Source of the DNA: Ascaphus truei
Taxonomy: Eukaryota > Chordata > Amphibia > Anura > Ascaphidae
DNA length: 64,000 nt
Direction of reading: 5' to 3'
NCBI GenBank assembly: GCA_036426205.1
Contig: CM071579.1
Location: 14,246,172-14,310,171, forward strand
This document shows positions 22,672 to 33,528 of this stretch, in pieces. The notes under the pieces are model-generated. The model did no database searches. It was given only the letters and a program-made list of their open reading frames with translations, and was not told the origin of the DNA. The position numbers and the translations under genes are program-made. How positions within the stretch are numbered: the stretch's first letter is position 1; each line of letters opens with the position of its first letter.

Positions 22672-23685
22672 GTTTATAAAAATACAAATATAGAATTATA
22701 ACCCGGCGCGTGTATATAGGAATAAGTGAATAAACCAAATATATTAGTCCATAAAAGGATATGCGTGACTGATGTGGATAAAGTCCTTTTCTTCCAAGCT
22801 TGAGTGGTTAACAGATGGGAGATAGACTCAATTCTCAAAGCACATAGAGAAAGCGTTCCTCTTCACAATGAAATGCTGTCCTATAAGTTGAGACATAAAA
22901 CAGGGGAAACCATTGCGCAGTATTGTTTAACAGCAAATGACCCCTTACTTATGAAACTCCAAAAAATGCCCACTTACTACAAGTAGGTAGGTAGCATACA
23001 GTGGAGAGAAACTCTATTTGGAGTCTTCCAAGTCCAGAGAGCTTCAGGTGTAACACGAACCCCACGTGGTGTCCCCAAATCCGCTGGATATAGGATGAGA
23101 CTCCTTCCTGAGCCTGCTCCAGGGTTCCTGTATCTTGATCTCCGACAAGGGATGAAAGAGAGACAGAAGATTGCGCAATATATAAAATCTTTAATGACGC
23201 CTCCAGACCTAAGACAGAATAATACTCACAACAACGTGGAGTTTCAAAACAAATTAGAAGTGCCCGACCCGGCACACCCATCATCAATGTTCAGTCACTG
23301 TTAGTCCTTGCCGGTATCGCGTGTACCTCGTGTAGTTCCGGCGCGACCGAGATGACGTCACTGTCTCTGTTCGTGTTACACCTGAAGCTCTCTGGACTTG
23401 GAAGACTCCAAATACAGTTTCTCTCAACTGTATGCTACCTACCTATTCTAGTAAGTGGGCATTTTTGAGTTTCAGAGTAAGGGTAATTTGCGTTTAACAA
23501 TACTGCGCAATGGTTTCCCCTGTTTTATGTCTAACTTATAGGACACATTTCATTGTGAAGAGGAACGCTTCTTCTATGTGCTTTGGAATTGGCGAGTCTA
23601 TCTTCCCATCTGTAACCACTCAAGCTTGCAGAAAAGGACTTTATTACACATCAGTCAGCACCTATCCTTTTTTGTATTGTTGTCT
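22672..23685. mobile_element. Long foldback element, copy 1
   Basis: The left arm (22672-23365) carries AACCCGGCGCGTGT, TAAAGTCCTTTTCTTCCAAG, GCATAGAGAAAGCGTTCC-like and AGAGAGCTTCAGGTGTAACA blocks. From about 23366 the same blocks return in inverse order to about 23685. The inverse arm matches roughly 300 bp closely. Near the loop are CCGACCCGGCACACCC and a CpG-rich GTAGTTCCGGCGCGACC. A second copy lies at 26160-27235 and contains a hammerhead-like core. Penelope-like elements often insert in tandem or inverted partial copies, so I infer that class. No reverse transcriptase is seen. Confidence 0.75.
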
Positions 23686-23689
23686 TTAT

Positions 23690-24130
23690 ATATAGCGCCA
23701 TTAATGTACATAGCGCCACAGTAGTAAACAGTGGGTTGAAAATCGAAATAAAATAAACAGATAATATAAATACAGATCATGGAATAAGTGCATTTGAGAC
23801 AATTAAACATAACATTAAGGAAGAGGAGTCCCTGCCCGAGGAGCTTACAATCTAATTGGTAGGTAGGGAGAACGTACAGAGACAGTAGGAGGGAGTTCTG
23901 GTAAGTGCGTCTGCAGGGGGCCAAGCTTTATGTATCATGTGTTCAGAATGTTCACAGTGCTATTCGTATGCTTCTTTAAGCAAGTGTGTCTTAAGGTGGG
24001 TCTTAAAGGTGGATAGAGAGGGTGCTAGTCGGGTACTGAGGGGAAGGGCATTCCAGAGGTGTGGGGCAGTCAGTGAAAAAGGTTTAAGGCGGGAGAGGGC
24101 TTTAGATAGGTTGATAATGCATTTTACCAT
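23690..24130 (+). repeat. LINE 3'-region-like interspersed repeat
   Basis: GTCCCTGCCCGAGGAGCTTA followed by AATCTAATTGG, and later GGTGGGTCTTAAAGGTGGAT and GGGCATTCCAGAGGTGTGG, are phrases I associate with old vertebrate LINE-derived repeats of the L2/CR1 type. No coding sequence is present. The class is tentative. Confidence 0.5.
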
Positions 24131-26159
24131 ATGAGCTCAACGTCCTATATAAGATATACAGTGTTACCATTTAACTTGTAACATATTTAAACTAAAGCAC
24201 AATATTCTAATATGTAAATACTTAAAAAACCCTTTATGCCACAGAACCTTACTGGAGCAGGTCTTTCATCAGCGGGGAGGGTTCAAAATACTCGGGGGAG
24301 ACCCACCGGAAACTGAATTCAAATCACACTGGGTGGGACATTGTATACGACCATGGCACGGTGGTTAAAAGTCTGGTTCGGAGGTTTTTGTTTCGATCAG
24401 TTATCGGCGCGGGCGTCCGGGGGGGCGGGCTGGGGGGGGTTGGGGGTGGGTGGGCCGCGGTTCTGGTGGGGGAGCCGGGTCCGGGGGGGGTGTGGGGGGG
24501 GGTCCTCCTCCGCTTTAAGATTGCCGGGGGACCGGTAGGACAAAAGCCAGGAAGCCAGGACGTGTACCCGGGGGGGCCGGTGATGGTTGCTATGTTATAT
24601 GCCTCCGCGAGATCCGCTCTGATAAGGCGTTGACAGCGACAGTCCGTGTCTCATCTTCCGTTGCGTCCCTTCGTGAGGCAGTCGGCGGGACGGGCGGGTG
24701 AGTGCCCAGTAAAAGGGATCTTAATTCGGAGGGGATTCTACCAGGGTGGTAAGGTTGATCAAGCGACTGGGTGGGGGATCTCGCCTCGAAGGGCTGTGCT
24801 GCACATTTCTGACTGCTACGGGCTCGTCTGGGCTCTGCATTCCACGAGACCCGGTATCTTTGCTTTTGGTGTCCTTTTGCACGCGAGAACGATCGAGGAT
24901 CGGTCGGCGGGAATCTTCCACGGCTCCTGTCTCTCTTGGAGGGCCGCGTTACCTGCCAACCGGGCCAGGATGCCCAAGGGGGGTCCAGTCCCAGAGTCGC
25001 CTAACCTAAATGAGGTAGGGTATTCGGGGGACGCGCCGGGTTTGGTATGCGGGGTAAACGTGGTGGACAAAAAAGTAGTTTCCCATTATGTTGGTTATAC
25101 CAATATGAAAAGGAAAAACCCCCATTTATTACTTTTATCCCATTTTCTCCTAGTTAAGAGCACGTCAGGCTGGCCCCTTCGTTATTGCGGCCCGGCTCTG
25201 ATCGTTCGTTTTATTAGACAAGTCAAATGACTTGTCTTGGGTTCGTCGATGAATACAGGGGGACGAGTCCTTATTTCCCGTGCAGGGCAACTACATTATT
25301 TCCTTCATTAGGTCGATATTGTGCATTCGACGACCACATGCCCTTCTCCGGTTGGCGGTAATCGACTAGAGGGCCAAAGCGCAAGGTGGGCCCCGGTCGA
25401 TCTCGAGTCTATTTCCTCCGATCTAGGGCAGCTGACTGTGGGGAAACGCAAGTCTCTGAGGTATTCTATGAGATGGCTGGAGGGCGAACGCTTTCAGGAC
25501 CCCTCTCCTATCTCTGAGGTTTTGGTCGGCGTTCGGGTGCTTTCTCTTGATCATACGGAGTAGTTCTTGTCCAGGGCCGCGGCACCTCGGCTACCCGCCG
25601 ATTTAACTTTTGCGCGGCCTCTTGTGTTTGAGGGGCTCCTTAATTTGGTTCTCCCCGGCTTACGGTTCTATTTGTGGCCGTGTATGTCTGTTTACAGCGT
25701 CACCGCTTAGAGACAGGTTGGTACTGTAGGGATCGGTTCAATATTTGTACATTAAGTTTATATTGCAAATACTTAGGAAGGCCTTTGTTATTACTTCCTC
25801 GGGGCGGAGCATTTATTGCGGCGCGGTTTCAAGGATCCGTGGAGGCGACTTTGTTCAACGTCGCGCAAGGCGAGGAGCGCCAATCTTGTTTTTTAAAGGC
25901 CAGACATCGGAGCTCTGCTTCGCGGGGGTGAAAATGTGGAAATCCTTTGTAACGCTCTGCCGGCGATGGGTTTTGTTTTATGGGACATTTGCCTGGGTGG
26001 GGGTATTAGCGGTTTGCCGCGAAAATTTTGCGGTCGGGACACCGAAGTAGGGGGTTGCTGGGGAAAATCTCCGGTTAACGCGCTAAAGCCTAATAATCGG
26101 TTTGCAGCATTTAGGGTTCAGGAGCTCGCCTCTTTACCTTTCCGCCGGTCGACGTCATC
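24131..26159. other. GC-rich unidentified block between foldback arms
   Basis: The part from about 24341 differs from its surroundings: CpG-rich, with many G-runs at 24418-24500 and dispersed ACGTCG or CGGTCG words. Open frames of 60-194 codons occur on the plus strand, the longest at 24646-25230. I recognise no polymerase, integrase, protease or capsid motif. AGACAAGTCA-AA-TGACTTGTCT at 25216-25237 is a perfect palindrome. The interior of a retroelement whose terminal repeats are the flanking foldback arms is one possibility; host sequence carried between two insertions is another. Confidence 0.35.
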
Positions 26160-27235
26160 GAAACCATCGCCCCGGTTTTTGATCTTGATCTCCACAAGGG
26201 ATGAAAGAAGACAGAAGATTGCGCAATATTATAAAACTTAAGAAGCCTCGTCAGCCTAAAACAGAATAATACTACAAACCAAACGTGAGTTTCAAAATCA
26301 AATTAGAAGTGCCCGACCCGCGCAAAACACCATAATCAATGTTCAGTCACTGGTTGCTTGCCGGGTATAGGTTGTTACCTGCGTTTAGATTGCCCTGACG
26401 AAGTGAGTGACGTTCCCTGTCACGAAACGCGCTAGGGAGGAGCCTAAGGGATCGATGCTCACCATGGCACATCATCTAACTGTCAGTCAGGAACGGAGCA
26501 CAGTGTGCTCATCCTCTCGGTCGCGCCGGAACTACGGAATACGGGTACACGCGATAACCGCAAGGACTAACAGTGTGAATCCTGAAATGTGATGAGTGCG
26601 GTGTCGCCGGGTCGGGCCACTTTCTAAATTGATTTTGCAACTCACGTCTTGTTTGTGAGTATTATTCTGTCAGTAGCTGGACGGCGTTCATTTTAAAGAT
26701 TTTATATTGCGAATCTTCGTCTCTCTTTCACCCTTGTTACGAGATCAAGCCATACATAGAATCATGGGAACATGGCTCTCAGGAGACATTTCTTCCTGAG
26801 AAGGAGTCTCATCCTATATCCAGCGGATTTGGGGATACCACATGGGGTTCGTGTTACACCTGTAGCTCTCTGGACTTGGAAGACTCAAAATACAGTTTCT
26901 CGCCACTGTATGCTACCTACCTACTTCTAGTAAGTGGGCATTTATTTGAGTTTCATAAGTAAGGGGTCATTTGCTGTTAAACAATACTGCGCAATGGTTT
27001 CCCCTGTTTTATGTCTCAACTTATAGGATAGCATTTCATTGTGAAGAGGAACGCTTTCTCTATGTGCTTTGAGAATTGAGTCTATCTCCCATCTGTTAAC
27101 CACTCAAGCTTGGAAGAAAAGGACTTTATCCACATTAGTCACGCATATCCTTTTATGGACTATTATATTTGGTTTATTCACTTATTCCTATATACACGCG
27201 CCGGGTTATAATTCTATATTTGTATTTTTATATTG
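26160..27235. mobile_element. Long foldback element, copy 2, with hammerhead-like core
   Basis: From 26166 the sequence resembles 23130-23330 (CTTGATCTCC, AGGGATGAAAGA, AGATTGCGCAATAT, TTAGAAGTGCCCGACCCG). After the core at 26395-26432 it continues into an inverse arm that ends at about 27235 with CGCGCCGGGTTATAATTCTA. The inverse arm from about 26801 to 27235 is nearly identical to the left arm of copy 1 (22672-23106). Many single-base gaps against copy 1 in 26180-26400 could be age or poor consensus quality. Confidence 0.75.
26395..26432 (+). ncRNA. Hammerhead-like core 4, strong stem II
   Basis: CTGACGA (26395-26401) fits CTGANGA exactly. A stem II of GTGAC with GTCAC follows, then GAAACGC at 26424-26430. 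This is the standard order for a hammerhead core. Stem I and the cleavage position are not obvious. Confidence 0.5.
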
Positions 27236-27409
27236 TTTTTTTGGGTAGATTTGAGAAATTTTCCCAGTAGAATACCAGGCTGCTTATATTTATATTTGTG
27301 CACAGCACTGTTTAATTATATGGTCTAGCGCTTGTTTTTAGTTTTTTTGTATTGCTATTTGGATCATAACATGGTCTCATTTGAAATATTACTATCAAAA
27401 ACCATATTA

Positions 27410-27625
27410 CATAGGATCAACAAAGACTTAATTTTAGAAAGGCAGATTTGAGTAAATTAAGGAAGAGTCTACAAGGAATAACTTGGGATGATGTTCTTGA
27501 CGGAAAAAATATGGAAGAAAAATGGGCAGTCTAAAACATTGTTAGATAAGTACACTTATCAGTCAGACTTTATACCATTGGGTAATAAATAGAAGAAGAA
27601 AAAAACAAGTTTAAACCAATGTGGC
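27410..27625 (+). pseudogene. CR1-like LINE ORF2 linker fragment
   Basis: One frame reads KADLSKLRKSLQGITW then DDVLDGKNMEEKWAV, and the adjoining frame reads LLDKYTYQSDFIPLGNK then KFKPMWLNK. This matches the region between endonuclease and reverse transcriptase in CR1-type LINEs, where a W-x-x-x-(L/M)-x-G-x-(N/D)-x-E block precedes a P-x-W-(M/L) block. A frameshift lies near 27530. Too short to refine the clade. Confidence 0.6.
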
Positions 27626-27899
27626 TAAATAAACAAGTAGGGGAATAAATGGAGAGGAGGAGGCAGGCATTTTGATTCTTAATATCAGAAGGGACAGAGG
27701 CATCAGATAATAATAATAAGGAATGTTGGAAAAGTGCAATCACATTAGCAAAAACTAAATAACAAAAAAGGATTGCAATAAAAAGTAAGATCAACCCTAA
27801 AAAGTAATGATCAAATGAATATCTGCTTGTTTGTCTGTCTTAGTTGACTCTGCAGAAGCCCTCCCTTAATTAGGATTGTCATGTGATTTTGTTCAAGTA
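27626..27899. other. AT-rich sequence, no gene seen
   Basis: May be further decayed LINE sequence; nothing definite. Confidence 0.35.
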
Positions 27900-27985
27900 T
27901 TAAAGCAGCAGTTCAAGCAATATCCTACGTATGTTTAAAAAAAAAATAACAGTTCTGTACTATGAGAAAATACTTGTATCACAAT
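27900..27985 (+). mobile_element. TTAA-end DNA transposon fragment
   Basis: TTAAAGCAGCAGTTCAAGCA then ATATCCTACG, poly-A and CAGTTCTGTACTATGAGAAAAT matches the inverse of the right end of the element at 29354-29837. TTAA next to the terminus suggests a TTAA-duplicating superfamily (Kolobok or piggyBac). Only one end is present. Confidence 0.55.
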
Positions 27986-28614
27986 GTCTGTGCTAAAATG
28001 TAATGCAAGGGTAAAAAAAAGTGTGTCCTATATATGAAGACATCATGTATGTATAAAACGCATCACTTGTTGTTTTTGACACTTCCCGGCATCTTGAATA
28101 CTACTACATGCTGATTACTACCATTTGCATGAAATCAGAATGATTAGTGTAAAATTATTTGTAAAAGCCATACTGGGAAAATGAATACATTTTGTTATCC
28201 TCTATAATAAAACAAGGGTGAGTTGTCAAATACACTTTGGGGTTGTTACATAGCAGCGGAATTCTGCGCTAACGCTATGGGGCCTAGTGTAGTAGCTTAA
28301 ATAACCAACTCATCGAGCTTTTCTGGCGCTCCCCGTATGATTTGGCAGATTGGCTATTCAGAAAGCTTCGATGACCTGCCAAACTCATTCGGGGAGTGCA
28401 TTTCCCCGAGCGGGCTGGTTCCTGGCCAAACACATCAAGCGGGAGCTTCAAAAAGCCAAATAGCGCCATTTTGATAAAATCACGCTATTTTAGTAGCCTC
28501 GGGGCTCTGAAATAGCGAGTTTATCAAAGATCTTATCTCGCCACTCCAAGGGCGGCATTATGGGATCTGAGCATTTTTCCAACATCGGATTGATGCCGGG
28601 AGTCTGATACAACA
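27986..28614. other. Unassigned sequence, no gene seen
   Basis: A segment at 28240-28560 has alternating CGAGC/GGGGAGTGC words and short inverted matches but no clear family. Confidence 0.35.
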
Positions 28615-28866
28615 TTAATACCAGCTCGGAGACCCCCGCAATAATACCAGCTCCGGAGACCCCCGCAATAATACCCCGCAATAATACCAGCTCCGGAGAC
28701 CCCCGCAATAATACCAGCTCCGGAGACCCCCGCAATAATACCAGCTCCGGAGACCCCCCGCAATAATACCAGCTCCGGAGACCCCAGCAACAATACCAGC
28801 TCTGGAGACCCCCGCAATAATACCAGCTCCGGAGACCCCCGCAATAATACTAGCTCCGGAGACCCC
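28615..28866. repeat. 27-bp minisatellite, about 9 copies
   Basis: The unit is CAGCTCCGGAGACCCCCGCA plus ATAATAC, repeated with a few substitutions and one 12-bp partial unit near 28668-28680. Because 27 is a multiple of three, three minus-strand frames stay open and read as GVSGAGIIA-type repeats. There is no sign that this is a protein gene. Confidence 0.95.
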
Positions 28867-28954
28867 CGGCTTCCATCCTATGCAATAAAAATACATTTAC
28901 AGGCTGCTTTCCCGAGCGGTATTGGCATTTTCCTGCCTCACGGTTTGAGATGGT

Positions 28955-29075
28955 TTCAGATTCTTTCTGAATACCGTGATAACACAAATGAAAAACCGTT
29001 TGTCGAGAACATGCCAAACTGTTCGAGATAGCATTAAAGTCATCGACGCTACTAGAATCGGCCATATGACGTATT
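28955..29075 (-). repeat. Interspersed repeat, copy 1 (pair with 58806)
   Basis: TTCTTTCTGAATACCGTGAT then AACACAAATG, followed by GATAGCATTAAAG, ATCGACGCTAC and AATCGGCCATATG, is closely matched at 58806-58925. The family is unknown. The left copy lies just past the 27-bp minisatellite. Confidence 0.6.
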
Positions 29076-29353
29076 TTTAGGCTTTACGCCAAGATGTATT
29101 TGGCAGACAATTTTGACGTACTTTGAATAGATTTTGTAGTGCACAGAAATATTATTTTAGTACATCCCATTCACATCGGTACACCCCGCGCAGCACATTT
29201 CTGGGCGCCAAAAGGAGTGACAATTATTGCGTTTTAGTGACTTAGGCCCAGTGGCTGCTCATTTAACCCCATTACTGCCAGAGGAACAGGAGCTGTGAGA
29301 GGCTGGGAGTTTTGTCTGAATACTGTACATATTCCTGAATAATAGGAGTCTGC
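29076..29353. other. Unassigned sequence, no gene seen
   Basis: No recognisable repeat or coding signal. Confidence 0.4.
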
Positions 29354-29837
29354 TTAAAGCAGCAGTGCAAGCTGCCGTCCCCCCCCCCCCCCCCCCTTTA
29401 ATATTTGCATCAATACAATCCACACTATGATAAGTAATTAGCTAAGTTGCTGATCGATCCGTTCTCCTGTGATCAAGCGGCGAAGATTCGGCTCGGGGGG
29501 TTCACTACATGCCTGTCAGTGCAGCAGAAGAGGACCAAAGATGCAAAGTTCTGTGAGTAAGATCATGTGACCAGGCAGTAACTAGATACAATTGGTGCAC
29601 TGCTAGAAAGAGGACAGGGCTCAAAAAGGGGTGTGCCAGAGCCTGTTTCAGAAGAGGAAGGGGATGTGACTTGTAAATGGTTGCTATAGAAACAAAAAAT
29701 GCTTGTTAAATTATAATACATTAAAAATGGAAATCAGAGTTGTTTAAAAAAATGCTACAAGAATTTTCTCATAGTACAGAACTGATCTTTTAAAAAAAAA
29801 ACACACATGTAGGATATTGCTCGGTCTGCAGCTTTAC
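29354..29837. mobile_element. Candidate TTAA-type MITE
   Basis: The left end TTAAAGCAGCAGTGCAAGC and the inverse of the right end, GTAAAGCTGCAGACCGAGC, align over about 19 bp. A C-run (about 29379-29396) interrupts the left side. The TTAA at the left is GTAA at the right, so the duplication is imperfect. The right end is repeated, inverted, at 27900. Confidence 0.6.
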
Positions 29838-30474
29838 ATTCAGTGAGAGTTTATAGTTCTGGGTAGATGTGTTGAACAGTAGCTCACACTCCTGGATTGA
29901 GTTCTGGTCGTGCTCCTCACAGACACGGACCTGCAAAATTTGAATGACCCAGTCGTGCTGGAGCAGAGTTCTCGGTCATTCTGCGTGCTCAGAGCTGTGT
30001 CCCTCCATCACGTTTACTCATTTATTTGGGGCTAAAGGGCTTGTTACCGTATGAACCACTAAACACGGTGTGCTTGTGGCACATTATATTCACTTTTATC
30101 TCTTTGGGGTTTATTTACTGAAGTCTCCTGTTTTTGGACTGCACAATCTGGAAGACTTTAGTACATAAGTCCATCTGTTCCTATTTTTGTATTACAATCC
30201 GTTATAAAATAATAGCCATAGTACTGTATAGCATTTTTAAAATGTCTCTTTGCTTCCTTTACGAGGCGTCTTCTTGTCCTCTCCAAAGCGGTTTTCTTTT
30301 TTTAACGATGCTTTGTTCTGGAGATATACGCATTTGAAATGTTAAGAGTTCGGCAGGTTAAAATGAAGCTCTCTCCAGAGCCCGGTGCCGTCTCAAGGTT
30401 TCCATGGTAACCTCAAAAGCGACAGATTAAGAACAAAAAACATTAAAAATAAAAAAAGATATACAAATAATAAT
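29838..30474. other. Unassigned sequence, no gene seen
   Basis: GGGGTTTATTTACTGAAGTC at 30108 resembles a MITE end; no partner seen. Confidence 0.35.
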
Positions 30475-30481
30475 AATAATG

Positions 30482-30512
<31 letters not shown>

Positions 30513-30605
30513 GTGTGTGTGTTGGTCGTGTGGTGTGTGGGTGTGTGTGTGTGTGGATGTCGTGTTGGTGTGTGTGTGTGTGTGTAGTGTTGGTGTAGTA
30601 TTTGT
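30475..30605. repeat. GT-rich microsatellite
   Basis: About 130 bp of GT runs with GG, CG and TA interruptions, preceded by three AAT units. Confidence 0.9.
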
Positions 30606-30842
30606 GTGGTAATAATACTGTTGCAAATAACTACAAACTTTGGACACAGAATATAATTTCATGACAACAAGAATTTGGGATTGTAACCCCTTTTATCTGT
30701 TCCAGGTCAAGAGTTCATCTGGTTGAGAGAAATAATCCATAAAACAGACATTGCCATCCTGGTGGCTACTGTATGCTTTTAGGATGCGGCGTAATAGGTT
30801 TTTATATTAAAATGCTTTTCTAGACTAGTATAAAATAGTACC
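30606..30842. other. Unassigned sequence, no gene seen
   Basis: Probable left part of the hAT-like element that hosts the 49-bp array, but no left terminus was found. Confidence 0.3.
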
Positions 30843-31715
30843 CTACCCTCTTATAGGCGTCTGAGATCAGATGCATGTAAGGAACCCCCAACCCTCGCTA
30901 ATAGCAGCGTGCTGAGATACAGGTGCTATTTGTAAGGAACCCCAAACCTCCGTAATAGCATGTCTGAGATGTCAGATGCTTAAGGAACTCCACCCCTCTC
31001 TAATGCCGGACTGAGATGAGATGCATTTGTAACGAACCCTCCAACCCTCTATAGCAGGTCTGAGATTAGAAATATGCAATTGGTTGAACCCAACCCGCTC
31101 CTAATAGACGTGCTGGAGATTAGATGACAGTGTTAAAGGACCCCAACCCTCTCTAATAGCATGTCTGAGAGCAGATGCAATGTAAGGAACCCCAACCCTC
31201 TCTAATAGCGCATCGGGGATCAGATGCATTGTAAGGAACTCCAACCCTAATAGCGTGTCTGAGATCAGATGCATTGTAAGGAACACCAATCCTCTCTAAT
31301 AGCGTGTCTGAGATCATATGCATTGTAAGGAACCCCAACCCTCTCTTATTCCGCGTCTGAGATCAGATGCATTGTAAGGAACCCCAACCCTCTCTAATAG
31401 CNNNNNNNNNNNNNNNNNNNNNNNNNNNNNNNNNNNNNNNNNNNNNNNNNNNNNNNNNNNNNNNNNNNNNNNNNNNNNNNNNNNNNNNNNNNNNNNNNNN
31501 NNNNNNNNNNNNNNNNNNNNNNNNNNNNNNNNNNNNNNNNNNNNNNNNNNNNNNNNNNNNNNNNNNNNNNNNNNNNNNNNNNNNNNNNNNNNNNNNNNNN
31601 NNNNNNNNNNNNNNNNNNNNNNNNNNNNNNNGTCTGAGATCAGATGCATTGTAAGGAACCCCAACCCTCTCTAATAGCGTGTCTGAGATCAGATGCATTG
31701 TAAGGAGCCCCAACC
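30843..31715. repeat. 49-bp minisatellite with assembly gap
   Basis: The unit contains GTCTGAGATCAGATGCATTG, TAAGGAACCCCAACCCTC and TCTAATAGCGT (49 bp). Units are decayed at the left (30843-31140) and nearly identical near the gap. N bases fill 31402-31631, so the true copy number is unknown. The array resumes after the LINE at 33381-33425. Frames that appear to cross the gap are artefacts. Confidence 0.95.
31402..31631. other. Assembly gap (230 N)
   Basis: A run of N inside near-identical 49-bp repeats, as expected where an assembler could not resolve a tandem array. The gap size may be nominal. Confidence 0.98.
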
Positions 31716-33379
31716 AGAGTTGTCCCAATCTTCAAAAGTGGGGACAAAAACACTGTCTCAAACTACAGGCCAATTTATCTTCTCCCAATACTATCCAAAG
31801 TCATGGAAAAATGTGTTCACTCCCAATTAAGCGATTACTATGCCAAGACCAATTTCCCTAGCCAATTCCAATCTGGCTTTCACCCCAAACACTCCACCGT
31901 AACTACCCTGCTAAAAGTTTGCAATGAAATCCAGTGTGGAATGGAACGGGGACACCTCACTGGTGCAGTATTCCTAGATTTTGCAAAGGCTTTTGATACT
32001 GTTGATCATGCTATCCTGCTTAACAAACTCCAGAGCTCTGGAATAGGGAAGCATGCTTTAAACTGGTTTCATTCCTACCGATCGGGTATATCCCAACATG
32101 TGTCTATCTCAGGCTCTAACTCCAACCCCTTGCATATCACCTGAGGTGGCCCGCAAGGCACTTTTCTCAGTGTTCATCAATGATCTTCCCACAGCTTGTA
32201 AGGAAGCCTCAATACACATGAATGCAGATGACACAATCCTATAAGCACACAGCCCTAGCCTCTCCGACCTTCAACACATACTTCAGTCTGACTGTTTGAG
32301 ACTCGAAAATTGGATTTCCCCAAACAAACTGTTTTTAAACACTGACAAGAATGTAACAATGGTATTTGGGATCAAGACTACATTTGTAAAGCTCCCAGTG
32401 ACTGAGCTCCTGATTAGAACCAACACTAACACCACCCTAACTCCTGTCACTAGTTTTAAATACCTGGGCATATGGTTTGACTCCCACTTAACATTCGGGA
32501 TGCACATTGATACCCTGACAACCAAGACCTATGCCAAACTAGGTGTACTTTACAGGAACAAATCCTCCCTAAGTCTGCTGGTCAGAAAGCGTATCGCACA
32601 GCAGATGCTAATGCCAATTATCGACTATGGAGACATAGTATACGGCTCGGCACCCCAAACCCACCTTAGCAAACTTGACACCCTCTACAATTCAATATGC
32701 CATTTTGTTCTCCAATGCAACTACAACACACATCACTGCGAAATGCTCAAAGAACTAGATTGGTCATCACTAGAGTCTAGGTGCAAAATTCACCTTTCCT
32801 GTCTTGCCTTCAAATACTTTCTGCCCAAGCTACTCCTCTATCTGGACAAGCTCCTCACCCCTACCACACGCAGCACTTATCTTCTGAGATCTGACTCCAA
32901 AAGTCTGTTCATGGTCCCAAGGCTCAACAAAGTATCCGGCCGTTCCTCCTTCTCTATACCCGGGCCCCCCAAATTGGACACAACTCTGATCCGTGAGACT
33001 CTCACATCACACCAGTTTAAGTTCTTTCAAAACTAAGGCTGTCTTACATTTTAATCTGGTCTGTAACTGTTACATACGCCTATAATATATATTATCTTTA
33101 ACTGTGCATGCAATGTCTTGTATATAATGTATAGCCCTATTCACTTATGTAACTGTATTTGTAACCATATATTTGTCATCTTAACTCTGTGCCCAGGACA
33201 TACTTGAAAACGAGAGGTAACTCTCAATGCATTACTTCCTGGTAAAAGAACAGTGGGATGATGCTGCACTCCCCAATATATCAAATCAAAATAAATACCG
33301 GTGCGCCTGGTTCTGCAGTGCCCAGGTTTATTTCCTTCTTACTTCCTGGTAAAACATTTTATAAATTAATAAATAAATA
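31716..33379 (+). pseudogene. CR1/Rex1/L2-group LINE, 5'-truncated
   Basis: Reverse transcriptase of a jockey-superfamily LINE. It begins inside the RT at VPIFKSGDKNTVSNYRPI (from about 31719), then FPSQFQSGFHPKHSTVTTLL and FLDFAKAFDTVDHAILLNKL (motif A). A stop at 32142 and a small deletion remove most of the GxxxGPLLF block. The catalytic YADD box reads NADD (32221-32232). A long open frame (32296-33036) covers the thumb and C-terminal region (FKYLGIWFDSHLTFG, IDYGDIVYGSAPQTHL). The 3' end has AATA repeats near 33362-33379. It sits in the 49-bp array. Clade is tentative. Confidence 0.9.
33232..33354. mobile_element. 91-bp insertion with exact 16-bp TSD
   Basis: TTACTTCCTGGTAAAA occurs at 33232-33247 and at 33339-33354. 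Removing 33248-33338 and one copy restores a continuous LINE tail. The insert starts GAACAGTGGGATGATGCTGC and holds AATAAATACC and CAGTGCCCAGGTTTATTT. A 16-bp duplication points to retrotransposition of a very short, truncated piece. The source element is unknown; a Penelope-type terminus is possible. Confidence 0.8.
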
Positions 33380-33380
33380 A

Positions 33381-33528
33381 ACCCTCTCTAATAGTGTGTC
33401 TGAGATCAGATGCATTGTAAATTCTTCTGTATTTGGTACAATTTTAAAATGACCTGAAAATTACAGGGAACCCTTTAGGGATGCCCTATAATCCAAGGGG
33501 TCATAGGAACCCTGGTTGAAAAACACTG
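33381..33528. mobile_element. Array remainder and hAT-like right terminus
   Basis: One more 49-bp unit (33381-33425) runs into sequence ending AACCCTGGTTGAAAAACACTG (33508-33528). The inverse, CAGTGTTTTTCAACCAGG, resembles hAT-Charlie termini (CAGTGGTTCTCAACC type). The array therefore appears to have grown inside a hAT-like element. Its left terminus and duplication were not found. Confidence 0.6.

Noticed and set aside
28615..28866. 27-bp repeats as a CRISPR array
   Set aside because: The units are contiguous with no spacers, and the genome is vertebrate.
31314..31728. Frames crossing the N gap that read as repeated peptide
   Set aside because: They are translations of the 49-bp minisatellite joined through unknown bases.
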